Assembly (NCBI RefSeq): GCF_008831285.2
Contig: NC_045145.1
Location: 21,264,802-21,328,801, forward strand
Direction: 5' to 3'
DNA: 64,000 nt
Origin: Nymphaea colorata
Taxonomy: Eukaryota; Streptophyta; Magnoliopsida; Nymphaeales; Nymphaeaceae
Shown here: in pieces, positions 34,501-47,281 of the stretch
Position numbering within the stretch: the stretch's first letter is position 1
Layout: every line of letters begins with the position of its first letter
The notes under the pieces: generated by a model
Seen by the model: the letters and a program-made list of their open reading frames with translations, nothing else
What the model was told of the DNA's origin: nothing
Database searches by the model: none
Position numbers and translations under genes: made by a program

Positions 34501-37126
34501 TGATCAATTGAGAGAGAAAACTTATTGTTTTATCTCATTTAGGTAATGAATTTTTTGTAATGCATTACGATGTGATGAACCCCCAGCTATAGGACACCTT
34601 CCCTACTTGGTCCAGTCAACCAAGGCCAACCAGCTCGTGTTAGTGTGTTCATACCTAGATCTAAAAACATCAAAATCCAGTCCAAAACCATTAGACCAGA
34701 CCAGCGCACTTTCCTAACGATGTGGAGTTATATTATGGTGAACCAGGCCAAGTACAAAGGAGGGTTTAAGTTGGTCAAAGCATGGCAAGGACTTTTCTCA
34801 CCAAAGACCAGTCCATATGATAGAAGATCATCATGGTGGTCTCCTTGTGCCCATCTATATACATATATCACATGGGTATGAAATCATATCATGGAGGTGA
34901 TGATGAAAGTGGACAGCCCATCCCTAGGATGGCCCACACTGTGCTATGGTGAATTGAAGATACACATTACAATTTACATGTCATGGCCTCCATGGCGTGG
35001 CCTTGCCTATCAACATGACAATGAAAAAGGAACCATAACATTTACTCCCTTTAAAAAGAAAGGAGAAATGCATATGAAGAGGAGCAGCCACACAAAGAAC
35101 AATAAATAAAAGGATAAGGACAAAAATCATGATGATGCCTCCCATAGAAAGACACTCAAGTTTAACTAGATTTCACCAAAGATTTCTCCATTTATTTTTG
35201 AATTTCCTTATTTTAGTTAATTTGGATGAACACTCTAGTTTGGCAGTTCTTTTTGAGGATATGAGCATGCTTTTCTTTTCCATTTGAATTAAGTACCACA
35301 GTCACAAATAATGTCTCAGAGTTTTAAATGGCGAGATTTTTCTCGGGTATAATATAGCGAGCTTGAGAAAAATATGGTAAACTTTTAAAAATTTTAAAAA
35401 ACTAAAAATGGGGGAAAATAAAATAAGTGTGAAATTAATATAAATAGATTTGCAACAAATAAAAAATAGAAAATGAAAAAGAAACTGTTTGGCATTAAAA
35501 AAAACTGAAAAAAATGAAAAAGTGAAAAAAACGCATTTTTTTCAAAAAAAATGTTTTTATTTTAGTTTTAAACAGCCTTTTTTTTTTTTAGTTTTTCCCA
35601 AAAAAAAGCGTTTTCTGTGACTATGGAATTAATTTCCACAACTAGAATAGAAAATTCTATTTAAGCTCCATCCATTTTCAATGTACACATGTCATGAAAA
35701 TGACATAAAATTATTTGAGTCTCTGTCCTTCTTAGCATGTGAACCAGGAAATCTTCTCCTAATATCTCTGCCAATCAACATGACAGGTTAGTCCAGCCAC
35801 CGCTCGAAGTCGTCCTGTAGCAACCTCAGACTAGCACCAAGGCTCTCCTATCAAGTAAGGGCTGAAGGCAAAACATGCTACAACTTGGTCATGGGTCGGG
35901 CTCTCCAGCACTCAAGCCTGAAGCCACCATTTGCATTCCCTAACTCCTTCATCACGAAGGCTTATCTGCACCACCACCATTTCATGGCGTGATCAACTGT
36001 TGCCAAATACATATGCACCTTTATTTGAGGTGGCCCCTATCTGTCGTCCTTGTTAGGGTCCATAGTGATCTTGCAAGTGTGGGTTAGGCAACTAGTTAGG
36101 CTTGCCTCATGATATGGGTATATATACATTACATCTATATGGTATATTTCAAATAGACTGAGATGGGAAGTGGAAGTTTTCATTTTTCCTTTTTATCTTA
36201 TTTATTTACCAACGGAAGCTGATTTCATCAGCAAGTGACACTCATCAATCCTAAATTCCTAATGAATGGAGAATGAAGCAATCAGTACTATTCTCTTTCT
36301 TTTGGGGTTGTCGTTGTAATGAAAAACTCCAGCTGGCTATCATATCTTTCATGTACTGCTAAACAAAACATTGAAGCTAGAAGCCTAGAACATGACCAAG
36401 AGAAGTGGATCTACACAGTACCTAGCATCCTCACAGTATCCCTCCACCCAAGGTTGAAAGAAGTGAATCATCTATTGATGCATACCTGGCCAGCAGCCAG
36501 TATGCGTAACTAAGTAAGAAAAAACAATTCTTTTAGAATGCCCAAACATATCAACTTTGGTTGCCACGCCCAAGGAGATGAAAAAGTCCTCAACGAAAAT
36601 GTGTCAACTTCTGTATTTTAATTTTTACTACTTGCCATATAGTTTTGTCTTTGTTCTTTTTTTTTCTCTCCATAGGGAGGACGACAGAAACCAACTTCTC
36701 AAAGATGTCTGTCGACTGCTGTATCTTATCACTTGCCATAAATTTTACCTTCTTTTTCTTTTTCTCCCTCCTCTCTAGAAGCCGCTATCATCCATAGCCT
36801 ACAAAGAAACATGGAAAATCCGACCTACAAAAGCAGAACATGGAAAGATTGCACAAACGCTAATTTTACCAGGACAAGCATCCAAAAGATCACTTTTTAA
36901 TAAATGTGAAGTCTTATTCACATATATAGGAAATCCCGATCTCACCTTTCTTTACACGGACGAGTTTTCCCGAATGATGTCTACGTGAATTCTTCACTCG
37001 GGAATGACGATCAGAGTTAAAAGAAGACTGGGAGTTAAAAGACAAAGAAGAATGACCATTATTTTGTGATGCTTGTCTCAACAATTCCCTCTGTTCTTCT
37101 GTAAGGAAACCCTCATCAGATGCCAT
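28518..37126 (-). CDS. MRF1: MA3 domain-containing translation regulatory factor (PDCD4-like), 4 MA3 domains
   Basis: Three coding exons on the minus strand, 37126-36946, 31402-31308 and 30341-28518, encode 699 residues, the normal length for plant MRF proteins. The N-terminus MASDEGFLTEEQRELLRQAS and the linker GAGGKGTWGRLLDTDG...NDPNYDSEEEPYQL are family hallmarks. MA3 domains start at about residues 108, 272, 400 and 563, each with the EYF/EY...GD and HHEVVKRA or IKKLI helices. RRWGGSTH follows domain 1 and a diverged RCWGAGGGT follows domain 3. Plant MRFs bind eIF4A, associate with ribosomes and are controlled by TOR/S6K, especially in dark and starvation; this is family knowledge. Domains 2 and 4 match each other, as do 1 and 3, indicating an old duplication of a two-domain block. 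The ATG follows a TTTCAG acceptor, so a 5'-UTR intron is likely. Paralogue number (MRF1-4) is not resolved. Confidence 0.95.
33307..34096. mobile_element. hAT-like non-autonomous element, 790 bp, inside MRF intron 1
   Basis: The ends CTATGTCACACGGATACGG (left) and CCGTATCCGTGTGACATAG (right) are inverted repeats. The 8-bp direct repeat GAGGGAAT flanks both sides (33299-33306 and 34097-34104), the duplication size of hAT elements. A (GTACGG)n stretch lies just inside the left end. The interior has a 156-bp tandem duplication and a GC-rich segment (33788-33960). No transposase is present. Confidence 0.75.
33436..33715. repeat. 156-bp tandem duplication within the hAT-like element
   Basis: The block beginning GATGGAAAAAACGTATAATG at 33439 recurs at 33595. 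It continues through a AAATCGGCAAGAAATA phrase in both copies, with few differences. Confidence 0.85.
34110..36940. other. Remainder of MRF intron 1, no gene seen
   Basis: AT-rich intronic sequence with short frames of no recognisable family. Nothing supports a nested gene here. Confidence 0.5.
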
Positions 37127-37955
37127 CTGAAACCAAAACGTGAAATAAAAGAGATCAGCACATTAGGAGCTTGCAACATTGAATTCATATAGCTTACATG
37201 CAAATCGACTCCCACGATGGATCAATTAATGAAACAGGACAGTGGATCCAGATATAAGCATACAAACATGATACTTTGACTTTCTGTTATCGATCCTTGA
37301 CCTTCAAGTAATTCTTAAATTCAGTTTGGTCTAAATTTCGCATCAGTGAGAACAAACCAAGCAACTGTAACATCTATTTTCTGACTTGGATAATAAAAAT
37401 GGAACTACTTTGTTCCGTGCAACTAATCAATATGAAAAGCCTAAACCACCAAACTAATCAATCAAAATTAAGAATAATTTTGCTTTTTCATATTGACCAA
37501 TATACAGTTCAAATTTGAAGCTATTTCTATCTTCGGTGGAAAGTATCAAAAAAGTGCATTTTTCACACTGTTTCTTCCATCCGCATCCTGACATAGTGTA
37601 CAGTTCCAGTGAGCATGGAATGCACACATATGCTTAACCAACAATATCCGTCCACAAGAAGGCTGAAGTAATAACCCAACAAAAAGAAAAAAAAATAACT
37701 AGCAAAGAGACAAGTGAAACGCAACAATTGAAAAAGTAAGGAAGGAGTCATCTTCATGACTTTCTTCGTAAATCACGTCCCTCGATGCCCATTACTTCTG
37801 TGAAGCAGAAAGACCCAACAAAACCAGGCTCCCCCCTCTGCCTGTATCGTCGGAGCTGATCGGTTGGCATTTCACGATTTCTAGGCAAATAAAAAGCCAC
37901 ACAATTACAACCTTTCCCCCTTCTCCTACTTCATTCGTCGATCTAGTGCTCCTAC

Positions 37956-38370
37956 CAGTGAGATACCCAACCCACAAGATACATCGGAGATATCAACGTC
38001 AAAGAAACACAAAGCACGGAGCAAACAGAGAGAAATGGAGACCAAATCGAATGGACTAACACAGAACAACAAGAAGTATGACCTAAGAAGCCGAAAACTG
38101 GAGTCTTTCCAACAAGCTCCGAGTGCTCCGCGAATTATCCTCAGTCTTGGCCCGAAAGAACTTCGAGCCAAGACCAGAACACAAGGACTCCGAGCTTCCG
38201 CCGGCCGCCGATGCCCTGGGATCACCGGAAAACCGCCCGTACGGACGTGGAGCCGAGATTCTATGGCCTTTCTACTGATCGACGAGGGGAGTGGACGGCC
38301 GGAGAGGAATGAAGGGAGCAAGGGCGCGCGAGAGAACAGAAAATGGGAGAGTGCCAGAAAGAGGTAGAAA
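37956..38370 (-). other. Probable 5'-UTR exon of the MRF gene
   Basis: The stretch lies downstream (minus strand) of a TATA box and ends at a plausible donor, CACTG followed by GTAGGA (37955-37954). The coding start at 37126 is directly preceded by an acceptor (TTTCAG before ATG), so a non-coding first exon is required. Exon limits are inferred. Confidence 0.5.
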
Positions 38371-38400
38371 AAGAGGGAAGAAATCACACACGGCGGGGAA

Positions 38401-38515
38401 TTTATATAGACCCTTGAGGGGTCGTCCTTCTCAGGGTTTTGGATATACACGACCTGCCACGTGTGCTCTCCTCTCGCGGTTAACTAATCCACCACTGCGG
38501 TTAGGGTTAGGGTTA
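38401..38515 (-). promoter_or_regulatory. MRF promoter: TATA box and telomere-like motif
   Basis: Read on the minus strand, TATATAAA lies at 38408-38401. About 95 nt upstream is TAACCCTAACCCTAA (38515-38501), three telomere-type repeats. Telo-box elements of this kind (AAACCCTAA) are common in promoters of plant translation-machinery genes, which fits a translation regulator. Confidence 0.6.
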
Positions 38516-38519
38516 ATGC

Positions 38520-41480
38520 AGTTCCCGGACCCGGTAGACCTTCCAGGGTCCAAATCCCTACTCTGGTCCGAGAGTGTCAAAAGGGTTGGACTTCCGTTGG
38601 AAATTTTGGATCTGGATTCAAACACGAGTCTAAGTCGCTTTATCAAATACTATGAATCGAATACAAATTGGATGCATTATTTGTCCATATCACGATTTTA
38701 TCGGATGCTCAAATACTAGGATTTGAATTTGTATTCGAATGTGATTAAAAAAAAATGAATGCAATGTTTGAATTCGAATTTTAAATTGACAATTTTAATC
38801 CAACTTTTATTTTCATGTTCGGGTTAGAATCCAAACTAAAATACCACCAAATTTGAACAATTGCATTATGATATGAAAGAACCAACTTCCATAATGTGTG
38901 AATATTTGATATAATATATGTATTTGAACCGGAATTTAAATCCAAATCCGATTATATATTTATTTAAAACCAATTTTGGTTCATAATTTGATGGGACTTC
39001 ATTTCTAAATTCATATCTCATGTGCGTCCAATTTTTTTTCCTTCTCTATATCTTTTATTTTAATGGTTTAATTAAATATCTGGTCCAAATCTAATCCTCT
39101 AAGCAATGAAAATTTATGCCATTGTGATCTAATCCTCCGTTAAGATCCACATCTTTTTTGCTTGTGAAACGCAACCTTGTGTAAGACGGGTACGATTGAA
39201 CGTTTGTTATAAAGACAACCGTTTATGATGCAACAACTGTTCTTGATAAATTTAGCAACAGTTCATGGTACTTTTAGCAAGGGATCTTAAACCTTTAACC
39301 ACATAGAACATGACAACATATAATTGTATTATATATATATATATATACACACAAATAACTGTGCCCTTAGATCATATAAATTTATTTATAATATTTTAGT
39401 GTAATGCCAACTCAGGAAAGTAATTACTAATTAATTTAGTAATAACTAAAAGTGCCTATATTATGAGAGCCCTTTTTCTAATTATTTTTCACTTTATATA
39501 AATAACTTTTAGCTATGGTATGTATACTAATTTAATTAGTAATTATACATGCACCACGCACGCATGATTAAAGGTCACCCGATGAATCATGATAATTACT
39601 GAATATTTAATAAATAAAGTCAATCTGATTACGATTTAAAAGTCAAAATGTAATTATTTATGTATGCATAATAAGAAAAAAAAACGTTTGAATTTCATAA
39701 TTATGACGACTTATTTAATATCTTTATGTAAAATGTCGCTTTTTATTAAAATTTATGAAAGAAATCTCCCTTTTCAATTGTAGCAAAAAAAAAAAGGCAC
39801 TGAAATATACATTTTCTGAAATGATTAGTACTTATAAATCGGATACCAAATCCAAACCCGACCCGTTAACTTCCCACTCTGCCCGGCTCCCCCCGATCGT
39901 CGGCCTGTTGGGTCATTTCAGTCAACATATTTTCTCTCTTTCTCTCTCTTACCGAGCGAATCGATCGGCTCGGGAGATCGGCGGCGGCTCCGACCAACAA
40001 CCAACTTCCCTCAAACCCAGCCCTCTCTTAAACTCCCCACAGTCATCCACGAAATTACGACAATAGCACGTCACCCCGCTTCTTCAGTCTCTCCTCCACC
40101 ATTTGCTTAGGACGCTCAGTCATGACAACGACTTCACATGTTAACAATACTTATTAAGTTAATCATAATATCTTAATTAAGATGCATGATTAGTAGTTTG
40201 GCCGCTAGGTCACGACATTTAAGCATGCATTTTATAAAAAAATTTAGGTCTATGATCAAGTTGATTCATCGAAGGTTCTACGTGATACTAGCAATGTTGG
40301 CATCTTGATCTAGATCAATTAAATGCTTGAAAACTCGAATTCGATCGAGCTTAGTACAATTAACAAAACCAAAATCTGGAAACCGTACCATAATCTATAG
40401 GCATGGCTGCTTTATTAACTAGATAAGTTAACAAATTTAAAATTCAAACCTTATCGCGCAATTTTATGTAAATTTGAGTGCAATGGAATTTAACTTGAAG
40501 TTTAAGCGAGTTTATGCATCAAGATTGGTATCATGATGCAATTCAGGGTTCTAGAAAAAGGAGCCGATGTTTAGATGATCATGAAGAGGCATTTGGCAAC
40601 TAGGACTCCATGAATCTACTCCAATTTTTAAAACTCTGTGTCAATGCGGAATCCAGATGCCCGGGAAGATGTTGCATAAAAAGCGGCAACCTGTTTCTTT
40701 GAACAAACTGAATTTAGAATGATATGTGCTTTTCTGAACGATGGCTGTTTTAGAGGAAAGTAAGAGGGGTATTAAAGTGGATACGTTTTACATTGAGTTT
40801 TAATGTTGCCATTATTGTTTGTACTTTTTATATGGCTTTGTCTAATAAGTAAAGTTCTTGTACATGAGTTCACCTTCGTTATTATAAGAAATCGGCTACT
40901 TTTATATATAATATCATGAGAAGAGAAATTCTCTTTGAATTAAGTAAACACCAAGACTACGAAAGTTGGTTTATAGGTTGCTTTATCGACCTCATAATAA
41001 TTAAGCCATTCAAGATTAATTGACACATGTATCTTTTTTATAGCCTATCACATTTAAACTGATAAAATGTTTTGAGGAGTGTAACGTAGTTGATCAGCTG
41101 CATAATGTAATGCTCAACGTAAATGATATATTGTGTGACCACATAAATTTTAAACAGCTTCGAACCTTATGGGTAGAGAAAAATTTAAGATGAAAAAAAA
41201 GAGGGAGTGAAAAAATAAAAATCATTAAACATTTGTAAAAGAAAGATTGGTTAGACTCTTTCGCAATTGTAATACATAAACATAAACACGGATAATTCTC
41301 TGGTGAGGAAGAGCTAATTTGGATACTTTAATGGAAGGGAAGGGTGCTTCTGTAATTTAGGTCGGTTGTATCGTTTCCTAACAGCTGCAAAGAAACAACC
41401 ACCGAACCCATCTCACTGTTAGAAGCAGGCTTCCCTCCCTCCCTTCCTCTCTTTCTTTTATCTTTCCTTTCCCTCTCTTC
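38520..41480. other. AT-rich intergenic stretch, no gene seen
   Basis: Mostly low-complexity AT-rich DNA with a TA tract at about 39330-39347. 39860-40130 is a GC-richer island with a pyrimidine tract, reminiscent of a 5' leader, but no conserved frame follows. Confidence 0.5.
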
Positions 41481-41490
41481 CATTGCAGCC

Positions 41491-44400
41491 ATGGAAGAAG
41501 CAGAGGTAAGAGACGAGACTCTCTCTCACTCTCTAGTCTCGGAAAAGGGCGGTTTTTCATCTTTTCACACGTCTCCCGGCGGCTTTTCTATCCCTTCTTT
41601 GCCTTCTCTTAGGGTTGTCATCGGCTTCTCTCTTATCAGCTTTCTGTCTCTAAGCTTCTGCAGGTGATGGGTCCTCTGCCGGTCGCCATTTCTGCTCCAC
41701 CAGCTGCGGATTCGATTCACATGAGGCTACCTCCAAGATGGGTTTCAGCTGAGGCTGTCCAGAGCGTCGCCAGGGAGGCGGCGGAGAGGATTCTGGCCGC
41801 TGAGCGGAAGGCCTGGAGGTTCCAGAGGGACGTCGATGCTGTGAGGGAGGAGGCGCTGATGATGCTGGTACGCTTGAAGCAGACGATGGACTTGAAGGTG
41901 GGAGGTGGTTGGTCTTCCTAGATTTTTCCTATTTGGGTTTCTCTGCGAGTTCTTTTTCTTTTTGGTGCTTTTTTAGTTGGTAGGCTGCAGTTTTGTATCG
42001 ATGGTTGACGAGGTTTCTTGTTAGCCTTTTTTGTGATGATGGTGCTTCGTGCCCTTTTTTGTGCTTTTGTTGATTTTTGTGGTTGACGGTTTAAAAGTTT
42101 CAGTTTGTCTAATGAACAGAATTGTTGCTTAACTTGCTTGATCGTTGTAGAACATCTTGAGTTGCTTGCTTTGCAAAGTGGGATATTGGGTTTGTTATCG
42201 TCATGATTTGATCTATTGGATTGTTTGTCGGCCTTTTCTTGCCTTGTTCGAGTACAATTATCTCTTCTAATGCTGATCATGTTTCGGCCTTGAATGGTTC
42301 TCTTTCTCTTTGTTGACGACGGCAAAACTCTGGCATTTGGATCGTCCAATTTTGGTTTGCTAGCTAGATAATGATAATAGTTTGCCAAGTGGGTTATTAT
42401 TTTGATTGCTGTAATGTCCTCTGCTTTTTGTGTCACAATTGTTTATGACATTTAGTACCGATGGGGATGTATTACTTGCTGGTTTAGCGAGGGTTCCTTA
42501 ATTGAGCCTGCAAGTAACGTGCCTTGAAACATATGTGGATTTGGTTTCTGAACGCAAGCCAATGGTTGTGAAAGAATGAGCTGCGACAGCATTGATGGTC
42601 CTTACCGGAATGGTTATATTTCCAGCTATAACCGTGATGAAGGAAATGATAGTTTTAGATGGAGAGGGGACGAAAGATGAGAGGATTGCTTTCCCCTTTT
42701 ATATGTGAAATTTGGTAGGTAATGACGTTGGAGAGATCTTTTTAGTTTTTAACGTCTAAGCAAGAGTAAAGCTGTTATAAAAAGGGAGTCAGAATCCTTT
42801 GACATTGCCTTGCATAGCAACAAAATCAAATTCAGGAAATAGCATTGTGCTTTTAGCTGGTTAGAACGGAGTGGCCAGCCTTTTAAGTTTTAAGACCCTG
42901 ATTCATATTATGCGCTGAATGATATGACGAAGATAGAGCTGGAAGAGATATCATCAGAATGTCAGAAATCTTGTAATGATCCTTAATTACCTTCCTGCTA
43001 GGTGCTTTCTACCATATTTTGCAAGCTTTTGATTTCAAATCAAACCCAATATGAAATTGACAAATGACAACCATCTCAGACTGTCTTGGTCTGGTGCATG
43101 AAACTGTCATAAAATTACAGGGCGAACTTGCTTCCTTTTCCAAGTGTGATTGTAAACATGTGCTACATATGTACCCATGATACATTTATCAGGTTGATTT
43201 ACTTATCACCGATCTGGTTATGGTGTCTGGTTGTGTTTGTATACGTAATTTAGTTTATCTTCATTGTGGATATATAATTTTGATTGAAACATTACCTGCT
43301 AAGCTTTCCCTTAGATCCTTTTGTTAACATCTGTTGTTTGGGTAATTGGTCATTAATCTAGTCCAGATTCTTAGTTTGCTTTCTGTCCTAAAGCTTTCTG
43401 ATGGCTAAACTGTGTGAAGTTTTCCTTATTATTTTTTTGCTTCTTCATGTCTATATACTTTTGCTTCTTTTTTGTCATTTAGAGAAAGTGAGATGTTTAT
43501 CTAGAGGTTCACCAAGTATTAGTTTATCCTTCTAATAGTGGAGTGTGAATCTAGTTTATTAGTTTATCCTGCTAATAGTGAGAGTGAAGCTAGTTTATTA
43601 GATTATCCTGCTAATAGTGGAGACTGAAGCTTGCATGTATTGAAGATTGTGAGTTCCGTTCTTATTGGTTGGATAATGTACAATTTAGCAGTCAAAGGTA
43701 AGATTCTGTTTAGCTGATTATTCTGAATCTGTTTAAAGATTGCATGCTATAGCTTGTAAGAGTCCTCCTTCAACTTAGGTACTGTTTTCTTTGAAGATCT
43801 TATGCTGGAAAATTATAAATTTGTGTATCATCTGTATTGTTATCCTTGTTAAGCATATTGCTTTGAAATCTTATCAATTGTTTTGTGGATTTAATATGGA
43901 GTTTTGTTGTGTATTAATTCTCTCTCTCTCTCTCCCCCCTTTTTCATCTTAGAGTGCCTGTTGTAACCATCTATAGAATTTGGTGCTTACTTCTGATGTT
44001 TCTATTTATTTTGATTGCTCTTTGGTTCTTGTATCCATTGCTCCCTGACTTATATTTTCGGTGCAAAACTTACTAGCCATTTTGCAGCTTGTTTTCATGA
44101 ATTTTATGTGCACATGCAGATGTCCTTTTTACTTCTTGTTCTTACTTATGCCAACCTTCCACCTCTATATACATGCACATTGATATAACTGCTATTTTTT
44201 TTTGTCGTTTTTTGAAATTAGTTTCAAGTAGTTTGGTGGCTTGAGTAAATATATGATGACATAGTATGGGTGCTTAAATGTATTTCAGCTTTTAGCATTC
44301 AAAAAGCTTTACTAATGAGCGTCATCATTAAACCAAGCTGCACTGAGAATGGCAGTAGAAAAAGAAAAGCCATAAAAAGTATTGCAGAAACTTATATGAA

Positions 44401-47281
44401 TCTCATTGTGCTTTATTTCCTTCAATGCTATTAATGCCTTATAATTGTCTAACTAACATCATTGCATTCCCAGATTGCTGAAGCAGAAAAGGCATCATTC
44501 ATTCAGAGCAGAAGGATTAAGGAACTTGAGTCTCAGCTAATGGAAGCAGAAGATACAATACAAAATCTTAGAAATGAATTGAATAGATCCTCTGGAGAGT
44601 GTGGGAAGAAAAATGTCATTCGGGAGGCATCAGATCCACATGTTTTAGCAACAAATGCCACTTCTTTTCAATCTGCTTGTAATGGAGACAAATTCAAATC
44701 ATCAGTTTCTGTTTGTTCCCAAAGTGAACCACTCCCACTGTCTGAATACAAGGGCATGGATTTCAGATTGTCAAATGACTCCCAGCAAGAAATGTTTGGA
44801 AATTCAACAGTACAGAGTAGTGCATCCTTAGAAAACTTTAATGCATGCAACCCAGACTTAGCAGCAATTATTTTGAGATGTAAAGAAACAGAATCATATA
44901 GGAATGGATGTACTCAAAGAATTCGTGCATTTGAGAAGAACCTACTTGCTGAACGTTGGCCTCGTTCTGAAAAAAATATTAATGGGTACTCCCTTGGAAA
45001 GAATGGCATTGATGCAACTGGTGCCCTAGAACAATCTTTTGCTCTTTCATCTGCCATGAATAAGGAAAATGAAGCAGGAATTGAGGATGTGAACAACCTG
45101 ACACAAGCTAGGGACATGGTGCACATTGAGGGCCACACTGAGAAGAAAGAAGCTGGTAAGTCAGCACATTGCTCTTCTTTAAGAAATAGTGTCTGTCAGA
45201 ATATCCTTTTGACAAAATTTTACTTGCTCAACTTCACTTCACTAGCCAATTTTCTCGAAGTGTAACGAGTCAGGTGCTAGTGATGCATTAGATGAAAACA
45301 TTTTGACAAAAATTACCAATGAATTTGCTAACGAGTCTAACTTACAACCAACATCCACTGACGGGGATAAAGAAGTCACTGATGAGTCTGACATGTATGT
45401 GTTGTATTGTCAGGTGATGACTGCTATGTGGAGGAAGGCAAAGACCTGGAAGAGCATACTAATTTATCTGCTGATGTTGATTCCCTAAGCAGTGGACATG
45501 ATTGCATTCCCTTGTCCTCAGCTCTAAACATGGCTGACAAAGCAATTCAATGTGAAGACAGCAGTGTGAATGCGTTGGCTGAAAATGGAAATATTCATAG
45601 CAACACAGAAAAACAGGAAATGAATTATGGTCCGGCACTCAGCAAGCCAGATTCTGAAGCTGCAAATGATCTGGATGATTCCACTACAATAGAGACCATC
45701 ATGAAATCCAATTCATTGCAGAACTCTTATGTGAACGAAAGGCATTCTGAACCTCCTAATGCCCCTGCCCGACCTGTGAATGATAAGCTTCTCAAGTACA
45801 CATTTCATAGGAAACGCAAAAGGGAAGTATCATGTAACAAGCCTGAAAATATTGTTGAGGAAAAGAAACCATGTTCAAGGAAGAGGACAGCTAGAAGACC
45901 TCGTAGTATGCACAAGCCATGTGGCTCTAGCACAGTGATGGAGTCATCTCGGGATAGCAGGCGACTGGTGCAGGTTGCTCGTCAGGTTTCTACCTTCTCT
46001 TTGTCCTAAACACTAGTTATTATAATTGCGTCTGTTGTTGTAGTTGATCTCAATTGTCTAGCCAAGTGGTGCATACTAGTGTGCTAGCTTTTAAATGGTT
46101 AGACTGGAATTTGCCTTTGCACTGCCATGGCTTTGTAGGTTGCTGGTTTCTGCAATTTGTTGCTAAAGGGAGAAAAAAAGAAAACTGGGCATTGCTTGTG
46201 AACATGTTGTCTATCCTATCTGGGCTACCTTACAGAAAGACTCTGGGCAACTGGAGGTGGTTTCGGATAGGCAAAAGATAAAATGCAACATAGAATTTAA
46301 AATTTAGCATCTTCAGCTGGTTATGACTTCAAGAACAAAAGTTCAAACAAGGTTGCCTATTAGGATTTACTTTTGTGTGTTATAACAAACCTAATTCTAG
46401 GCCTCAAATTCTGGCCTTGTCCTACTAGCAGTCATCAGTCATGGTCCTGCCACAGGGATAGGACGCATGGATCAAAGTTAGATCTAGAGGGTGAAGAATG
46501 TAAATGCTTAGTTTTAGAAGCTTTTACTTATTTAAGATCTTTGCTATGGGGCATTTATTCTGGAACAACTGGAGTAAATGTTAGGGCTAGAAAGGGTTTG
46601 TAAGTTTATCTGGCAATGGACAAATGACAGTTTCTGAGCAAAGTGGCATCTTCTGATTAATATCAGGCATAAGAGAAGTAAACCAAAAATGATTAAAAAA
46701 GTAATATAATTCTATCTTGGAGGATTTGGTATAGCATGGGATTACAGCTTTCCTTGCTAGAGGGCTAGTGTGGACCACTATTTAAAAATTCCCCCTCTTG
46801 CCCTTCTCTTGGACTAGTATGCGATCAATAATTTATATTTTTGGAGTCTTCAGGTTGGGTTTAGTGCTAAACCTGTTGATTATTTATAATTCTGTGACAA
46901 ATCATCTCTATGTGGGAAAGCTACCTCTTAGGGTTTCCTAGTATGTGTTAAAATTATCAATTCAACGTTAAGCTGCAATTCTAGATAAGAAACGAAAGAA
47001 GAATCCTTCCAAGATCTTTATGTTAAAGGACAGTGTCACTGTGGCAACTTCTGATCTTCCTCCTCTGCATCTGGTCCTTTCTTTGTTCCCACTGCATGAG
47101 TTGAAGAACAACAAAGACACACATTTGCTAACACCCACAAACACATAACCTAGGTTAACCACATTGCAACATTTTTTATCAAGTTTGTCTCATGGACGTC
47201 TTTCTTAGGAAAGTTATTCTTATGCCTGTTTTGGGTTCTGTATACTTGCAGCTCATTTCTTTGTCTGGGAGGCGATGGTGA
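41491..47281 (+). CDS. Uncharacterised plant coiled-coil protein with basic tail (~510 aa)
   Basis: Exons 41491-41505, 41664-41897, 44474-45155, 45414-45985 and 47252-47281 join in phase into 510 residues. The N-terminal part (about residues 30-125) is helical and heptad-like: AREAAERILAAERKAWRF, then AEKASFIQSRRIKELESQLM...DTIQNLRNEL. The middle is hydrophilic, acidic and Ser/Asn-rich. The C-terminal part is strongly basic (FHRKRKREVS, then SRKRTARRPR), resembling a nuclear localisation signal, and it ends in LISLSGRRW. A nuclear or chromatin-associated role is only inferred. The start MEEAE is the first in-frame ATG and precedes a clean donor. Intron 2 is 2.6 kb. Two things are uncertain. 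An open acidic stretch (45262-45410) lies inside intron 3. A downstream open segment (48524-48712) could serve as an alternative last exon in the same phase. I do not recognise the family well enough to name it. Confidence 0.75.

Noticed and set aside
38035-38367. 110-codon + strand frame beginning METKSNGL
   Set aside because: It is antisense to the predicted MRF 5'-UTR exon and promoter, has no family signature, and its composition is explained by the GC-rich leader on the other strand.
37926-38450. 174-codon minus-strand frame
   Set aside because: It spans the MRF TATA box and leader; low-complexity hydrophobic sequence from pyrimidine-rich UTR.
41918-42436. 172-codon minus-strand frame
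   Set aside because: It lies antisense in intron 2 of the coiled-coil gene; Lys/Thr/Asn-rich composition reflects a T-rich intron.
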